NCBI RefSeq assembly: GCF_014656055.1
Contig: NZ_BNBR01000004.1
Span: forward strand, 124,001 to 188,000
Reading direction: 5' to 3'
Length of the DNA stretch: 64,000 nucleotides
From: Streptomyces griseosporeus
Lineage (GTDB): Bacteria; Actinomycetota; Actinomycetes; Streptomycetales; Streptomycetaceae
The translations under genes were made by a program, and so were the position numbers. This document shows, piece by piece, positions 26,067 to 34,010 of the stretch; position 1 is the stretch's first letter; each line of letters begins with the position of its first letter. The notes beneath the pieces were generated by a model. It searched no databases. It was not told where the DNA came from and worked only from the letters and a program-made list of their open reading frames with translations.

Positions 26067-27608
26067 ATGACCACCGCGCAGGCCGAGACCGGCCGCACCA
26101 TCACCACGAACATCCCCGCCCGTCTCGACCGCCTGCCCTGGTCCCGCTGGCACTGGACGATCGTCATCGGCCTCGGCACCGTGTGGATCCTGGACGGCCT
26201 CGAAGTCACGGTCGTCGGCAACATCGCCAGCCGGCTCTCGGAGTCCGGCAGCGGCCTCGACATCAGCTCCGGCCAGATCACCGGCACCGCCGCCGCGCTG
26301 TATGTGGCGGGAGCCTGCTTCGGCGCCCTGTTCTGGGGCCGGCTGACCGACCGCTGGGGCCGCAAGAAGCTCTTCATGATCACCCTGGCGGTGTACCTGG
26401 CGGCCACCGCCCTGACCGCGTTCTCCTTCGAGGCCTGGTGGTTCTTCCTGTTCCGGTTCCTCACCGGCTTCGGCATCGGCGGTGAGTACGCGGCCATCAA
26501 CTCCGCCATCGACGAGCTGATCCCGGCGAACTACCGGGGACGCGTCGACCTGATCATCAACGGCAGCTTCTGGCTGGGCGCGGTCGGCGGCTCGCTGCTG
26601 TCGATCCTCGCGCTGAACACCTCGATCTTCGCCGCGGACGTCGGCTGGCGGCTGACCTTCGCGCTCGGCGCCGTCCTCGCCCTCGTCATCCTGCTCGTCC
26701 GGCGGCACGTCCCGGAGAGCCCGCGCTGGCTGCTGATCCACGGCAGGGACGAGGAGGCGGAGGAGATCGTCTCCTCGATCGAGCGGCGCGTCGAGGCCGA
26801 CAAGGACGGGGCGCGGCTGCCGGAACCCGAGGGTGAGATCACCATCCACCAGCGCCGCAGCGTCACCTTCCTGGAGATCGGCCGGACGGTCTTCTCCCGC
26901 TACCGCCGCCGGGCGATCCTCGGCTTCGCCCTCTTCATCGGGCAGGCCTTCCTCTACAACGCGATCACCTTCGGCTTCGGCGCGATCCTCACCACGTTCT
27001 ACGACGTGCCGGCCGACCACACCGGCTACTACTTCGCCGTGATCGCGCTCGGCAACTTCTTCGGCCCGCTGCTGCTGGGCAAGCTGTTCGACACGGTCGG
27101 CCGCCGGGTGATGATCTCCTCCACCTACCTGCTGTCCGGCCTGCTCCTGTTCGGCACGGCCTGGCTCTTCGGCCAGGGCACGCTCACCGCCGGAACGCTG
27201 ACCGCCTGCTGGTGCGTGGTGCTGTTCTTCGCCTCCGCGGGCGCCTCCAGCGCCTACCTGACGGTCTCCGAGGTGTTCCCGATGGAGACCCGGGCGATGT
27301 CCATCGCGTTCTTCTACGCCCTCGGCACGGCCGCCGGCGGCATCAGCGGCCCGCTGCTGTTCGCCGACCTCACGGGCACCGGCAAGACCGGCGACACGGT
27401 CCTCGCCTTCTGCATCGGCGCGGCCCTGATGTGCGCGGCCGGCCTGGTCGCCGCGTTCCTCGCGGTGCGCGCGGAGCGCCGCTCGCTGGAGGACATCGCC
27501 GAGCCGCTGACGGCGGTGTCGGGCCCGTCGGCCTCGGGGACGTCGGCCGGTGCGCAGGGCCGGGGCGACGGCCGGGGACGGCCGGGCTCGCGGCCGGCCA
27601 CGGCGTAA
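26067..27608 (+). CDS. MFS transporter (sugar-porter/metabolite type)
   Basis: A 513-residue major facilitator with 12 spans. GRLTDRWGRKKLF is the loop 2-3 motif, RFLTGFGIGGEYAAINSAID the fourth-helix region and VPESPRWLL the sugar-porter signature. The central cytoplasmic loop (~residues 220-260) is long and charged. The start is the ATG at 26067 because GAGGAGGG lies six bases upstream; an ATG five codons earlier overlaps that site. The last ~30 codons run into a repeat block and are low-complexity (Gly, Arg, Ser, Pro). Confidence 0.87.
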   Translation: MTTAQAETGRTITTNIPARLDRLPWSRWHWTIVIGLGTVWILDGLEVTVVGNIASRLSESGSGLDISSGQITGTAAALYVAGACFGALFWGRLTDRWGRKKLFMITLAVYLAATALTAFSFEAWWFFLFRFLTGFGIGGEYAAINSAIDELIPANYRGRVDLIINGSFWLGAVGGSLLSILALNTSIFAADVGWRLTFALGAVLALVILLVRRHVPESPRWLLIHGRDEEAEEIVSSIERRVEADKDGARLPEPEGEITIHQRRSVTFLEIGRTVFSRYRRRAILGFALFIGQAFLYNAITFGFGAILTTFYDVPADHTGYYFAVIALGNFFGPLLLGKLFDTVGRRVMISSTYLLSGLLLFGTAWLFGQGTLTAGTLTACWCVVLFFASAGASSAYLTVSEVFPMETRAMSIAFFYALGTAAGGISGPLLFADLTGTGKTGDTVLAFCIGAALMCAAGLVAAFLAVRAERRSLEDIAEPLTAVSGPSASGTSAGAQGRGDGRGRPGSRPATA

Positions 27609-27748
27609 GGGGACGGGGGTGGCGTACGGCGGGTCACCGGGGCGGCTGCCGGGCTCGCGGCCGGCCACGGCGTGAGCGGGCTGGGACCACCGGGCTCGCC
27701 ACGACGTGAGCGGGACGGGGGCGGCCGGGCTCGCCACGGCGTAGGCGG
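27584..27748. repeat. GGGCTCGC...CCACG(G/A)CGT imperfect repeats after the MFS gene
   Basis: Four copies begin at 27584, 27651, 27692 and 27727. The first two read GGGCTCGCGGCCGGCCACGG; the last two lack the inner GGCCGG. The first copy is within the last codons of the MFS gene. Confidence 0.7.
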
Positions 27749-27770
27749 GACGCGGGCTGCGTATGGCGGG

Positions 27771-27797
27771 CCACCGGGGCGGCTCACGCCCCGGTGG
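27771..27797 (-). terminator. Hairpin at the 3' end of the DUF2269 gene
   Basis: CCACCGGGGC pairs perfectly with GCCCCGGTGG over a 7-base loop. It overlaps the last codons and stop of the minus-strand gene. Confidence 0.6.
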
Positions 27798-28263
27798 TCG
27801 ACCCCGGCCGCACGATCATCAGCACCGTCACCGCCGCCCACAGCAGGTTGAACACGCCGGTGACCATGGCGAGCCGGACGGTCGCCGGACGCGTACCGGC
27901 GCCGTCCTGGTCGCCGCGGTCGCCGTCGACGGCCTCGGTCAGCCTCTCCTGACCCGGCAGGACGAGGAGGCCCAGCACCAGGGCGGCCACGGTGGTCAGC
28001 ACGATGGACGTGATCAGCCAGGCGTCGCCGAGGACCCCCATCTGCCGGGCGGTGGCGAACCCGAACACGGGGACGACGACGCCGACGACGGCGTACACCC
28101 GGCAGATGCGGTGCAGCAGCCGTACGGTCTCCGTCGCCCCCGCGTCCTGCGGGGCGGCCAGGGCGCGGCGCGCGGCGGGCGGGAACATGCTGGCGGCCAC
28201 GGTGACGGGCCCGATGGCGATGATCGCGGCGAGGACGTGGACGGCGAGGAGGAACTTGGTCAC
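27784..28263 (-). CDS. DUF2269-type integral membrane protein
   Basis: A 159-residue protein with four membrane spans, starting GTG (TKFLLAVHVLAAIIAIGPVT). The conserved HVLAAIIAIGP and RICRVYAVVGVVVPVFGF segments fit the DUF2269 family, a possible heme- or redox-linked membrane fold, although that role is speculative. No good ribosome site precedes the GTG, so the mRNA may be leaderless. Divergent from the GlxA-family regulator 102 bases away. Confidence 0.75.
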   Translation of the reverse strand: MTKFLLAVHVLAAIIAIGPVTVAASMFPPAARRALAAPQDAGATETVRLLHRICRVYAVVGVVVPVFGFATARQMGVLGDAWLITSIVLTTVAALVLGLLVLPGQERLTEAVDGDRGDQDGAGTRPATVRLAMVTGVFNLLWAAVTVLMIVRPGSTTGA

Positions 28264-28365
28264 GGGGAGACGGTAGGCAGGGCGGCGATCTTGCAGAAGT
28301 GGCGGGAATGCCAGAGCCCGACGGATTCTCGCCAAGGCCCACCGTGGCTCGCTTACGCTCTCGCC

Positions 28366-29310
28366 ATGCACTCCGTGGCCGTACTGGCGCTGGACGGCGT
28401 CATCCCCTTCGACCTGTCCGCCCCGATCGACACCTTCGGCCGGTCCCGGCTGCCGGACGGCGGGGAGCCGTATCGGATCCGGGTCTGCTCGGTGCGGGAC
28501 GAGGTGCCCGCGGGCCCCTTCACGATCCGCGCGCCGTACGGCCTGGACGCGCTGGCGGAGGCGGACACGATCATCCTGCCGGGCGTGGCCGAGCCGCCCG
28601 AGCTGCTGCCACCCGGCGTCACGGAGGCGCTGTGCTCGGCGGCGGCGAACGGCACGCGCATCGCGTCGATCTGCGTCGGCGCCTTCCTGCTGGCGGCGAC
28701 AGGCCTGCTGGACGGGCTGCGGGCGACGACCCACTGGTACGCGGCGCCCGCCCTCGCCGAGCGCTACCCGAAGGTGACGGTCGACCCGAACGTCCTCTAC
28801 GTCGACAACGGCCAGTTCCTCACCTCGGCGGGCGCCGCCGCGGCGCTGGACATGTGCCTGCACATGATCCGCCGGGACCACGGCTCCGCGGTCGCCGCGC
28901 ACGCGGCCCGGATGTCGGTGATGCCGCTGGAACGGGAGGGCGGCCAGGCCCAGTTCATCCTCCACGACCTGCCCCCGGCTCCGGCCGGCTCGACGCTGGA
29001 GCCGCTGCTGGCGTGGCTCGAGGACAACTGCGGGCAGGACCTGACCCTGGAGCGGATGGCGGCGCGGGCGGGCATGAGCACCCGCACCCTGAACCGCCGC
29101 TTCCGCGAGCAGACCGGTACGACGCCGCTGCAGTGGCTGCACCGGGCCCGGGTACGCCGGGCCCAGTACCTGCTGGAGACGACGACACACCCCGTCGAGC
29201 GCATCGCCGCCCAGACCGGCTTCGGCTCGCCGACGGCGTTCCGGGAACGGTTCAGGCGGGTGGTGGGGACGAGCCCGCAGGGCTACCGGAGGGCGTTCCG
29301 GGAGGGCTGA
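28366..29310 (+). CDS. GlxA-family transcriptional regulator (DJ-1/PfpI plus AraC HTH)
   Basis: A 314-residue regulator. Residues ~1-180 form a DJ-1/PfpI-like domain (VAVLALDGVIPFDLSAPID, the nucleophile-elbow-like SICVGAFLLAATGLLDG, and HWYAAPALAERYP). Residues ~215-314 are an AraC-type double helix-turn-helix (LTLERMAARAGMSTRTLNRR and PVERIAAQTGFGSPTAFRER). It probably controls the divergent DUF2269 gene or distant genes; the ligand is unknown. Confidence 0.9.
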   Translation: MHSVAVLALDGVIPFDLSAPIDTFGRSRLPDGGEPYRIRVCSVRDEVPAGPFTIRAPYGLDALAEADTIILPGVAEPPELLPPGVTEALCSAAANGTRIASICVGAFLLAATGLLDGLRATTHWYAAPALAERYPKVTVDPNVLYVDNGQFLTSAGAAAALDMCLHMIRRDHGSAVAAHAARMSVMPLEREGGQAQFILHDLPPAPAGSTLEPLLAWLEDNCGQDLTLERMAARAGMSTRTLNRRFREQTGTTPLQWLHRARVRRAQYLLETTTHPVERIAAQTGFGSPTAFRERFRRVVGTSPQGYRRAFREG

Positions 29311-29346
29311 CCGGGCGTCGGCGGGAGCCCCCGGGGTCGTCATAAG

Positions 29347-29425
29347 CCGTGGCAGTGCTGCCCATCGGCCGTTGCGGTGCTGCCTATCGGCCGTGGCGGG
29401 GCTGCCTATCGGTCGTTGCGGTCGG
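29347..29425. repeat. 22-base tandem repeat at the 3' end of a membrane protein gene
   Basis: Three full units, CCGTGGCAGTGCTGCCCATCGG type, at 29347, 29369 and 29391, plus a partial fourth at 29413. The gene's stop codon lies in the third unit, so the 3' end of the gene appears to have been duplicated outward. Confidence 0.75.
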
Positions 29426-29711
29426 CGACGGCCCAGGAGGCGAGGGCGACGGCGCCGGCGACACCGAAGACGGCGGGCCAGGCGCCCACCTTCTTGGCGA
29501 GCGGGTGCGACCCGGCGAAGGCGGCGACGTACGCGGCCGACAGCGCGCCCGCGGCCTTCCCGCCGGCCCGCTGCCGCCACTGCTGCGCGGCCGCGGCGCC
29601 CGCGACCGCGAGGACGGCCCCGCCGAGCTGCCGCTTCTTCGTCCAGCGGGCGACTCCGTACCCGCCGACGAGCCCGCTCGCGGCGACGACTGCGCTGGGA
29701 ACCCTGGCCAT
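29406..29711 (-). CDS. Small hydrophobic membrane protein
   Basis: A 101-residue protein with about three hydrophobic segments (VVAASGLVGGYGVARW, LGGAVLAVAGAAAA, VGAWPAVFGVAGAVALASWA). AGGAGG lies eight bases before the ATG. It is Ala/Gly-rich and matches no family I recognise. It is divergent from the hsp20 gene. Confidence 0.7.
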   Translation of the reverse strand: MARVPSAVVAASGLVGGYGVARWTKKRQLGGAVLAVAGAAAAQQWRQRAGGKAAGALSAAYVAAFAGSHPLAKKVGAWPAVFGVAGAVALASWAVADRNDR

Positions 29712-29790
29712 CACGTGCCTCCTGAGACCTCCGTCGAATGCCCCGAGGCTAACCCCGGCCTGTTCTGGGCGAACGAACCTGAGTCGAGGC

Positions 29791-29819
29791 TTGTCAAGTT
29801 TCCTCTCCGGAGTTATATA
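29791..29819 (+). promoter_or_regulatory. Consensus-like promoter of the hsp20 gene
   Basis: TTGTCA, a 17-base spacer, then TATATA. This is unusually close to the vegetative sigma consensus for Streptomyces; the start codon is about 70 bases downstream. No HspR inverted repeat (CTTGAGT/ACTCAAG) is seen. Confidence 0.65.
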
Positions 29820-29887
29820 AGAAGGCGGTAGCGGCGGTAAGCCGCAAGGGCATCGCACCTCGCAGCGTCTGAAGAGAGGAGTGACCT

Positions 29888-30313
29888 GTGATGCTCATGC
29901 GCACGGATCCGTTCCGTGAACTCGACCGGCTCGCGCAGCAGATGCTCGGACCCACGGCCCGCCCGTCGGCCATGCCGATGGACGCCTACCGCTCCGGGGA
30001 CGACTTCCTCGTCCACTTCGACCTTCCCGGCATCGACCCCGAGACCATCGAACTGGACGTCGAACGCAACGTCCTCAACGTCCGGGCCGAACGCACGTCC
30101 CCGGCCCCCGAGGACGCGGACCTGATCGTCGCCGAACGCCCCACGGGTACCTTCACCCGCCAGCTGTTCCTCGGCGACACCCTCGACACCGAACGCATCG
30201 ACGCCTCGTACGAGGCCGGCGTCCTCACGCTCCGCATCCCGGTCGCGGAGCAGGCCAAGCCGCGCCGTATCCAGATCACGGGCGGCGACAGCCGTAAGCA
30301 GATCAGCAGCTGA
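29888..30313 (+). CDS. Hsp20/alpha-crystallin small heat-shock protein
   Basis: A 141-residue ATP-independent holdase. A short N-terminus (LMRTDPFRELDRLAQQML) is followed by the alpha-crystallin domain, residues ~35-130 (DDFLVHFDLPGIDPETIELD, ending with the conserved YEAGVLTLRIPV). GTG start behind GAGAGGAG. A large palindromic hairpin follows, and the next gene is DUF2267. Stress induction is expected from the family, but the sequence upstream shows a housekeeping promoter and no known heat-shock operator. Confidence 0.92.
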   Translation: MMLMRTDPFRELDRLAQQMLGPTARPSAMPMDAYRSGDDFLVHFDLPGIDPETIELDVERNVLNVRAERTSPAPEDADLIVAERPTGTFTRQLFLGDTLDTERIDASYEAGVLTLRIPVAEQAKPRRIQITGGDSRKQISS

Positions 30314-30318
30314 CCGCT

Positions 30319-30359
30319 CCGGCCGGTGGTCCGCACCTCCCGTGCGGGCTGCCGGCCGG
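30319..30359 (+). terminator. Hairpin after hsp20
   Basis: CCGGCCGG...CCGGCCGG encloses CCGCAC/GTGCGG, giving a stem with an internal bulge immediately after the stop codon. Confidence 0.6.
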
Positions 30360-30393
30360 TGACGACGTACGCACCCCGAGGGAGGAGCCGCCC

Positions 30394-30924
30394 ATGACCG
30401 TGACCACGGCGCCGAGCGCGACGACGACCCCCCGTACGACGAGCCCCTGGGCCTCCCGTACGACGATCCCTGGTACGTCGACGCTGTCCCGCCCAATGGC
30501 GCCCCGCCCAAGAGCGGCGGAGGACAGCCGCTGGACGGCGCTGGTGGAGTCGGTCCGCGACGCGGGCCAGTACCCCACCGCGCGCGAAGCGGAACGGATC
30601 ACCCGCATCGTGCTCTCCGCCCTCGGCGGCCAGGTGATCGGCGAGGAACGCGTCGCGCTCGCCCGTGCCCTCCCCGAGGAGGCGGCCCGGGTCATCGCGT
30701 CCCAGATCCCGGCCACGCGCCGCCTCACGGCAGCCGAGTTCGTCGACTCGGTCGCCACACGCATCGAGGGCGCGACTCCGGCGACGGCCCGCTGGGACGT
30801 CAGCTCGGTCCTGAGCGTCCTGCCCCCGCTGCTCGGCGAGGCCCTGACGACGAGGATCCTCGGGGCACTCCCGAGGGGCTACGCGCTGCTGTTCGGCCGA
30901 GCGGACCTGGGCGCGCGGAGGTAG
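30394..30924 (+). CDS. DUF2267 protein
   Basis: A 176-residue protein. The DUF2267 domain covers residues ~45-170 (AGQYPTAREAERITRIVLSA, EEAARVIASQIPATRRLTAA, LSVLPPLLGEALTTRILGAL). The first ~45 residues are Thr/Pro/Arg-rich and unlike a folded protein. In the +2 frame over the same bases the translation contains YDEPLGLPYDDPWYVDAV, which looks more protein-like, so an ancestral frameshift near 30500 is possible. DUF2267 genes often accompany hsp20 genes; function unknown. Confidence 0.75.
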   Translation: MTVTTAPSATTTPRTTSPWASRTTIPGTSTLSRPMAPRPRAAEDSRWTALVESVRDAGQYPTAREAERITRIVLSALGGQVIGEERVALARALPEEAARVIASQIPATRRLTAAEFVDSVATRIEGATPATARWDVSSVLSVLPPLLGEALTTRILGALPRGYALLFGRADLGARR

Positions 30925-31123
30925 GCACGGGCCGCATCCGTGGACTCTCCGGCCGCCGCGGCCGGTTGCCTGCTGGTGTCTGCCTACCGGCGACCTGCTG
31001 GTTGGCGAGCTGCTTGGCGGCGGGCCGCCCGACGCCGAATTACCTCTCCTCGGCGTACCGTTGGCGAACCACCCATCGGCAAATCACCTGGCGCGACCGG
31101 AGAGCCGACGGAAAACTGCCCCC

Positions 31124-31963
31124 ATGACCACCCCGGACTCTCTGACCACGCCGGACGGCACGCGCATCGCGTACCGGGACGACGGCCCACGCCCCACCCC
31201 CGGTGCCACCAGCCCGATCCTCCTCCTCCACGGCCTGGCAGGCCACATGGACGAATGGGCGGCGCTACGGCAACTCCTCCTCGCCGACGGCCACCGCGTG
31301 GTGTCGTACGACGCCCGGGGCCACGGCACGAGCACCCGCCGCCCGGCCGACATGTCGAGGTCGGCGGCGGTGGCGGACGCGGAAGCCCTCCTGACCCACC
31401 TGGGCGCCGGACCGGTGACCCTGCTGGGCCAGTCACTGGGCGGCCTGACGGCCCTGCAACTCGCGGCGAGACGCCCCGACCTGGTGTCCCACCTGATCCT
31501 CATCGAGGCGGGCCCGGCGTGCCGCAACCCGGCCCTGCCCGAGCAAATCGAGACGTGGCTGAACACCTGGCCTGCGACGGGCTTCCCCACCCGGGAGGAC
31601 GCCAAGTCCTTCCTGGGCCACGAGGCGTGGGCCGCCGGCCTGACCCAGGGGGAGGAGGGCCACTGGCACCCCCGCTTCGACCCCCGGAAGATGATCGAGG
31701 CGATCCGCGAACTGGCCACGAACGACTACTGGCCGGACTGGTCCCACATCACCTGCCCCACCCTCCTCATCCGGGGCGAGAGGGGCACGACGCCCCCGGA
31801 GGAGGCAACGGAAATGCGGACGCGCCGCCCGGAAACCCGGGTGGAGGTCATCCCGGACGCGGGTCATGACGTGCACTTGGACCAGCCGGGTCGGGTGCAT
31901 CGGGTGGTGAGGGCTTTCCTGAATGCAAGCAAGTGCGCTGACAGGGCGGGGTCAGGCGGATAG
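31124..31963 (+). CDS. Alpha/beta hydrolase
   Basis: A 279-residue alpha/beta hydrolase. ILLLHGLAGHMDEW holds the HG oxyanion region, VVSYDARGHGTST the conserved strand 4 region, LLGQSLGGLTALQLA the nucleophile elbow (GxSxG) and PDAGHDVHLDQP the catalytic His. The acid is likely in LLIRGERGTTPPEEA. No signal peptide. Substrate cannot be predicted: esterases, epoxide hydrolases and dehalogenases share this shape. Confidence 0.87.
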   Translation: MTTPDSLTTPDGTRIAYRDDGPRPTPGATSPILLLHGLAGHMDEWAALRQLLLADGHRVVSYDARGHGTSTRRPADMSRSAAVADAEALLTHLGAGPVTLLGQSLGGLTALQLAARRPDLVSHLILIEAGPACRNPALPEQIETWLNTWPATGFPTREDAKSFLGHEAWAAGLTQGEEGHWHPRFDPRKMIEAIRELATNDYWPDWSHITCPTLLIRGERGTTPPEEATEMRTRRPETRVEVIPDAGHDVHLDQPGRVHRVVRAFLNASKCADRAGSGG

Positions 31964-32028
31964 AGAGAGCCTCTTCCTTGAACGCTCCGTCCGTGCGGCT
32001 GCCGCCCTCTTCGCCCGCTCCGTGTATG

Positions 32029-32226
32029 TCACGCGTCTCTGCTGGTCAACGCACTTATGAACGCACGCCAGGCCTTGGGGCCAACTTCGATGCAGACACC
32101 TGATGTGCTCTTGGAATCGCGTACCAGCATGCCGCTTGCAACGTGCGCGCACTCCACGCACTCAGTTCCGCTGCCGCCGCTGTAGGAGGACTTGAACCAT
32201 CGGTGCGTAGCGGGCGCTGTCATCAA
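32029..32226 (-). CDS. DUF397 small protein
   Basis: A 65-residue DUF397 protein: WFKSSYSGGSGTECVECA, VRDSKSTSG and AWRAFISAL are the family pattern. Its start overlaps the stop of the upstream WhiJ-type regulator by four bases (ATGA), so the two are translationally coupled. In Streptomyces these proteins accompany WhiJ-like HTH regulators and may be antagonists or partners. Confidence 0.9.
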   Translation of the reverse strand: MMTAPATHRWFKSSYSGGSGTECVECAHVASGMLVRDSKSTSGVCIEVGPKAWRAFISALTSRDA

Positions 32227-33068
32227 AGCTCCTGGCCTATGCGTTGGATGATGTCCTTCGAGGACTCGAGGTCGAGTGCCTGAGCACTCAGGTACTCGAA
32301 CGCCAACCTATAGCGCTCCAGTTCCTTCGGCTTCTCCATGAAGAGGCCCCCGCCGAGTAGATCGACGTACACGACGTCGAGCTCCCGTGAAGGGCCGCGC
32401 AGCACGGCGAAGCTGCCCACAGCGGCGGCGTGAGCACCCTTGGAGAAGGGCAGCACCTGCACGGTGACATGCGGCCGTTTCAACGCGGCGAGCAGGTGAC
32501 ACAGTTGGTCCCGCATGACGTCCCGGCCCCCCACCTGACGTCGCAAAGCCGCCTCGTCGATCACGCACCAGAGGTGCGGAGGCGCGTCGCGTTCCAGCAA
32601 CTCCTGGCGCTTCATCCGGATATCCACCATGTGCTGCACTTCTCGCTCTGGGCACTGCACCTCTGAGGCACGGTGTACGGCCTCGGCATAGCTCCGCGTC
32701 TGCAACAAGCCCGGGATGTACATGCACGCGTAGTGGTCCTCCCGGATCACCTCGTCCTCGAGCGTGAGCATGAGGTTCATGGATTCAGGGATGGGATCGT
32801 CGAGTGACCTCCACCAACCCTGGATCTTGGCACCCTTCGCCAGTTCGACGAGCGCGAGTCGTTCCTCGTCCGATGCGCCGTATTCCCGGCACAGGGCGTC
32901 AACAGCAGGCCACTTGACCGTTCCTTCCTTCGTCTCGTAACGACTAAGCGTCGCCTTGGAGATGCCGACACGGGCACCGGCCTCCTCGAGTGTGAGGCCC
33001 TTGGCCTCACGCAGGCGGCGTAGGTCGGCACCCAGTTGACGCCTACGGGTTGTTGGTCCAACTGCCAT
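32223..33068 (-). CDS. WhiJ-type XRE-family regulator (DUF5753)
   Basis: A 281-residue protein with an N-terminal helix-turn-helix (residues ~8-65, LGADLRRLREAKGLTLEEAG, ATLSRYETKEGTVKW) and a DUF5753 C-terminal region (~90-270, ESMNLMLTLEDEVI, YIPGLLQTRSYAEAV, VDLLGGGLFMEKPKELERY). Such genes form a three-part cassette with DUF397 and a divergent HATPase gene, as here. They act in development or secondary metabolism in S. coelicolor (whiJ, abaA-like loci). Codon use is less GC-biased than in surrounding genes. Confidence 0.9.
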   Translation of the reverse strand: MAVGPTTRRRQLGADLRRLREAKGLTLEEAGARVGISKATLSRYETKEGTVKWPAVDALCREYGASDEERLALVELAKGAKIQGWWRSLDDPIPESMNLMLTLEDEVIREDHYACMYIPGLLQTRSYAEAVHRASEVQCPEREVQHMVDIRMKRQELLERDAPPHLWCVIDEAALRRQVGGRDVMRDQLCHLLAALKRPHVTVQVLPFSKGAHAAAVGSFAVLRGPSRELDVVYVDLLGGGLFMEKPKELERYRLAFEYLSAQALDLESSKDIIQRIGQEL

Positions 33069-33192
33069 GCTCGCGGCCCTTCTGTCGCTCCGTGTAGATC
33101 GTCGTGGGTGCCTGAGCGGCCTAGCAAGAAGGTGTGCGCCGGGGGCGCGTGCTCGGATGTCGCGCTTCCACCCTCCACGCTCCGATCCGCGT

Positions 33193-33224
33193 GAGAGTTT
33201 CATTTTGAGAGTTTCAGTGAAACT
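33193..33224. promoter_or_regulatory. Candidate operator of the WhiJ-type regulator
   Basis: GAGAGTTTCA occurs at 33193-33202 and again at 33207-33216, 14 bases apart. The second copy enters a perfect dyad, AGTTTCA-G-TGAAACT (33210-33224). It lies in the AT-richer divergent region between the regulator and the ATPase gene. Confidence 0.55.
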
Positions 33225-33281
33225 GTACGTGTGTGATGCATCGCGCACAGTGATCAAAGACGGTCTTGGGGAGTGAAGTTC

Positions 33282-33953
33282 ATGGAGATCGGACGTGCCG
33301 CTAGCTGCCTGAGGCGGAAGCCGTGGAAGCTTCCCTTCTTGGCGGAGCCCCAGGAAGTGAATGCCCTCCGTCGCCTCGTGCGCCTCCACTTGGAGCTGTG
33401 GGAGTTGCCCGACGTCATCGAAACGGCCCAGCTCTGTGTGAGTGAGTTGGTGTCCAACGTCATCGTTCACGTCGGCCCCGGCACCCCGACCACCCTCGCC
33501 GTTTCGATGAGTGAAGAGCGGTTGCGGATTGAGGTGCACGACCCGGATGCCCGTGCCCTGCCCACAGTGATGGAGGCGGGCCTCGATTGCGAGGGGGGCC
33601 GAGGTATGGCACTGGTGGCAGCCTCCGCCGACCGCTGGGGCGTCGAACTCTTGCCGGACCGCAAGGTTACCTGGGTAGAACTAGCGACAGAACACGGATC
33701 AGTCTCACCGCAGTCGCGCCCGCACATCAATCGAGCGGAGGGCTTGCTAGGTCTCTACGGCGCAGCGCGATCTCAGGAGGCGGCCGGCGTGTCCAGCTTC
33801 GGGCGCCTTGCCCTCGCCTGCGCGGAGGAGACCGCAATCGACATCATCGCGGACCTCCTCCACTGGCTGCACGCGCATGGCCGGGACGCTGACGACGTCC
33901 TGGATCGAGCGCAGATCTTCTTCGAGGCTGAACTCGGCACACACACCTGGTGA
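33282..33953 (+). CDS. HATPase_c-type regulatory ATP-binding protein
   Basis: A 223-residue protein of the anti-sigma factor/RsbW-like ATPase group. N box VSELVSNVIVHVG, the G1-box region around VHDPDARALP, and GGRGMALVAASADRWGV (G2 box) are present in residues ~50-130. A C-terminal ~80-residue helical extension follows. The ATG at 33282 is chosen because GGGGAG lies eight bases upstream; a GTG three codons earlier overlaps that site. Third member of the WhiJ/DUF397 cassette. Confidence 0.85.
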   Translation: MEIGRAASCLRRKPWKLPFLAEPQEVNALRRLVRLHLELWELPDVIETAQLCVSELVSNVIVHVGPGTPTTLAVSMSEERLRIEVHDPDARALPTVMEAGLDCEGGRGMALVAASADRWGVELLPDRKVTWVELATEHGSVSPQSRPHINRAEGLLGLYGAARSQEAAGVSSFGRLALACAEETAIDIIADLLHWLHAHGRDADDVLDRAQIFFEAELGTHTW

Positions 33954-34010
33954 TGCTTGGGTGCGCGTGTTGTGAGGATGCCCACCGTTTGTGTAAGGCG
34001 CTGACGGGTG

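Noticed and set aside
29771..29819. HspR operator (HAIR) upstream of hsp20
   Set aside because: GAGTC and CTTGTC occur nearby but do not form the CTTGAGT-N7-ACTCAAG inverted repeat. Only the sigma-type promoter is supported.
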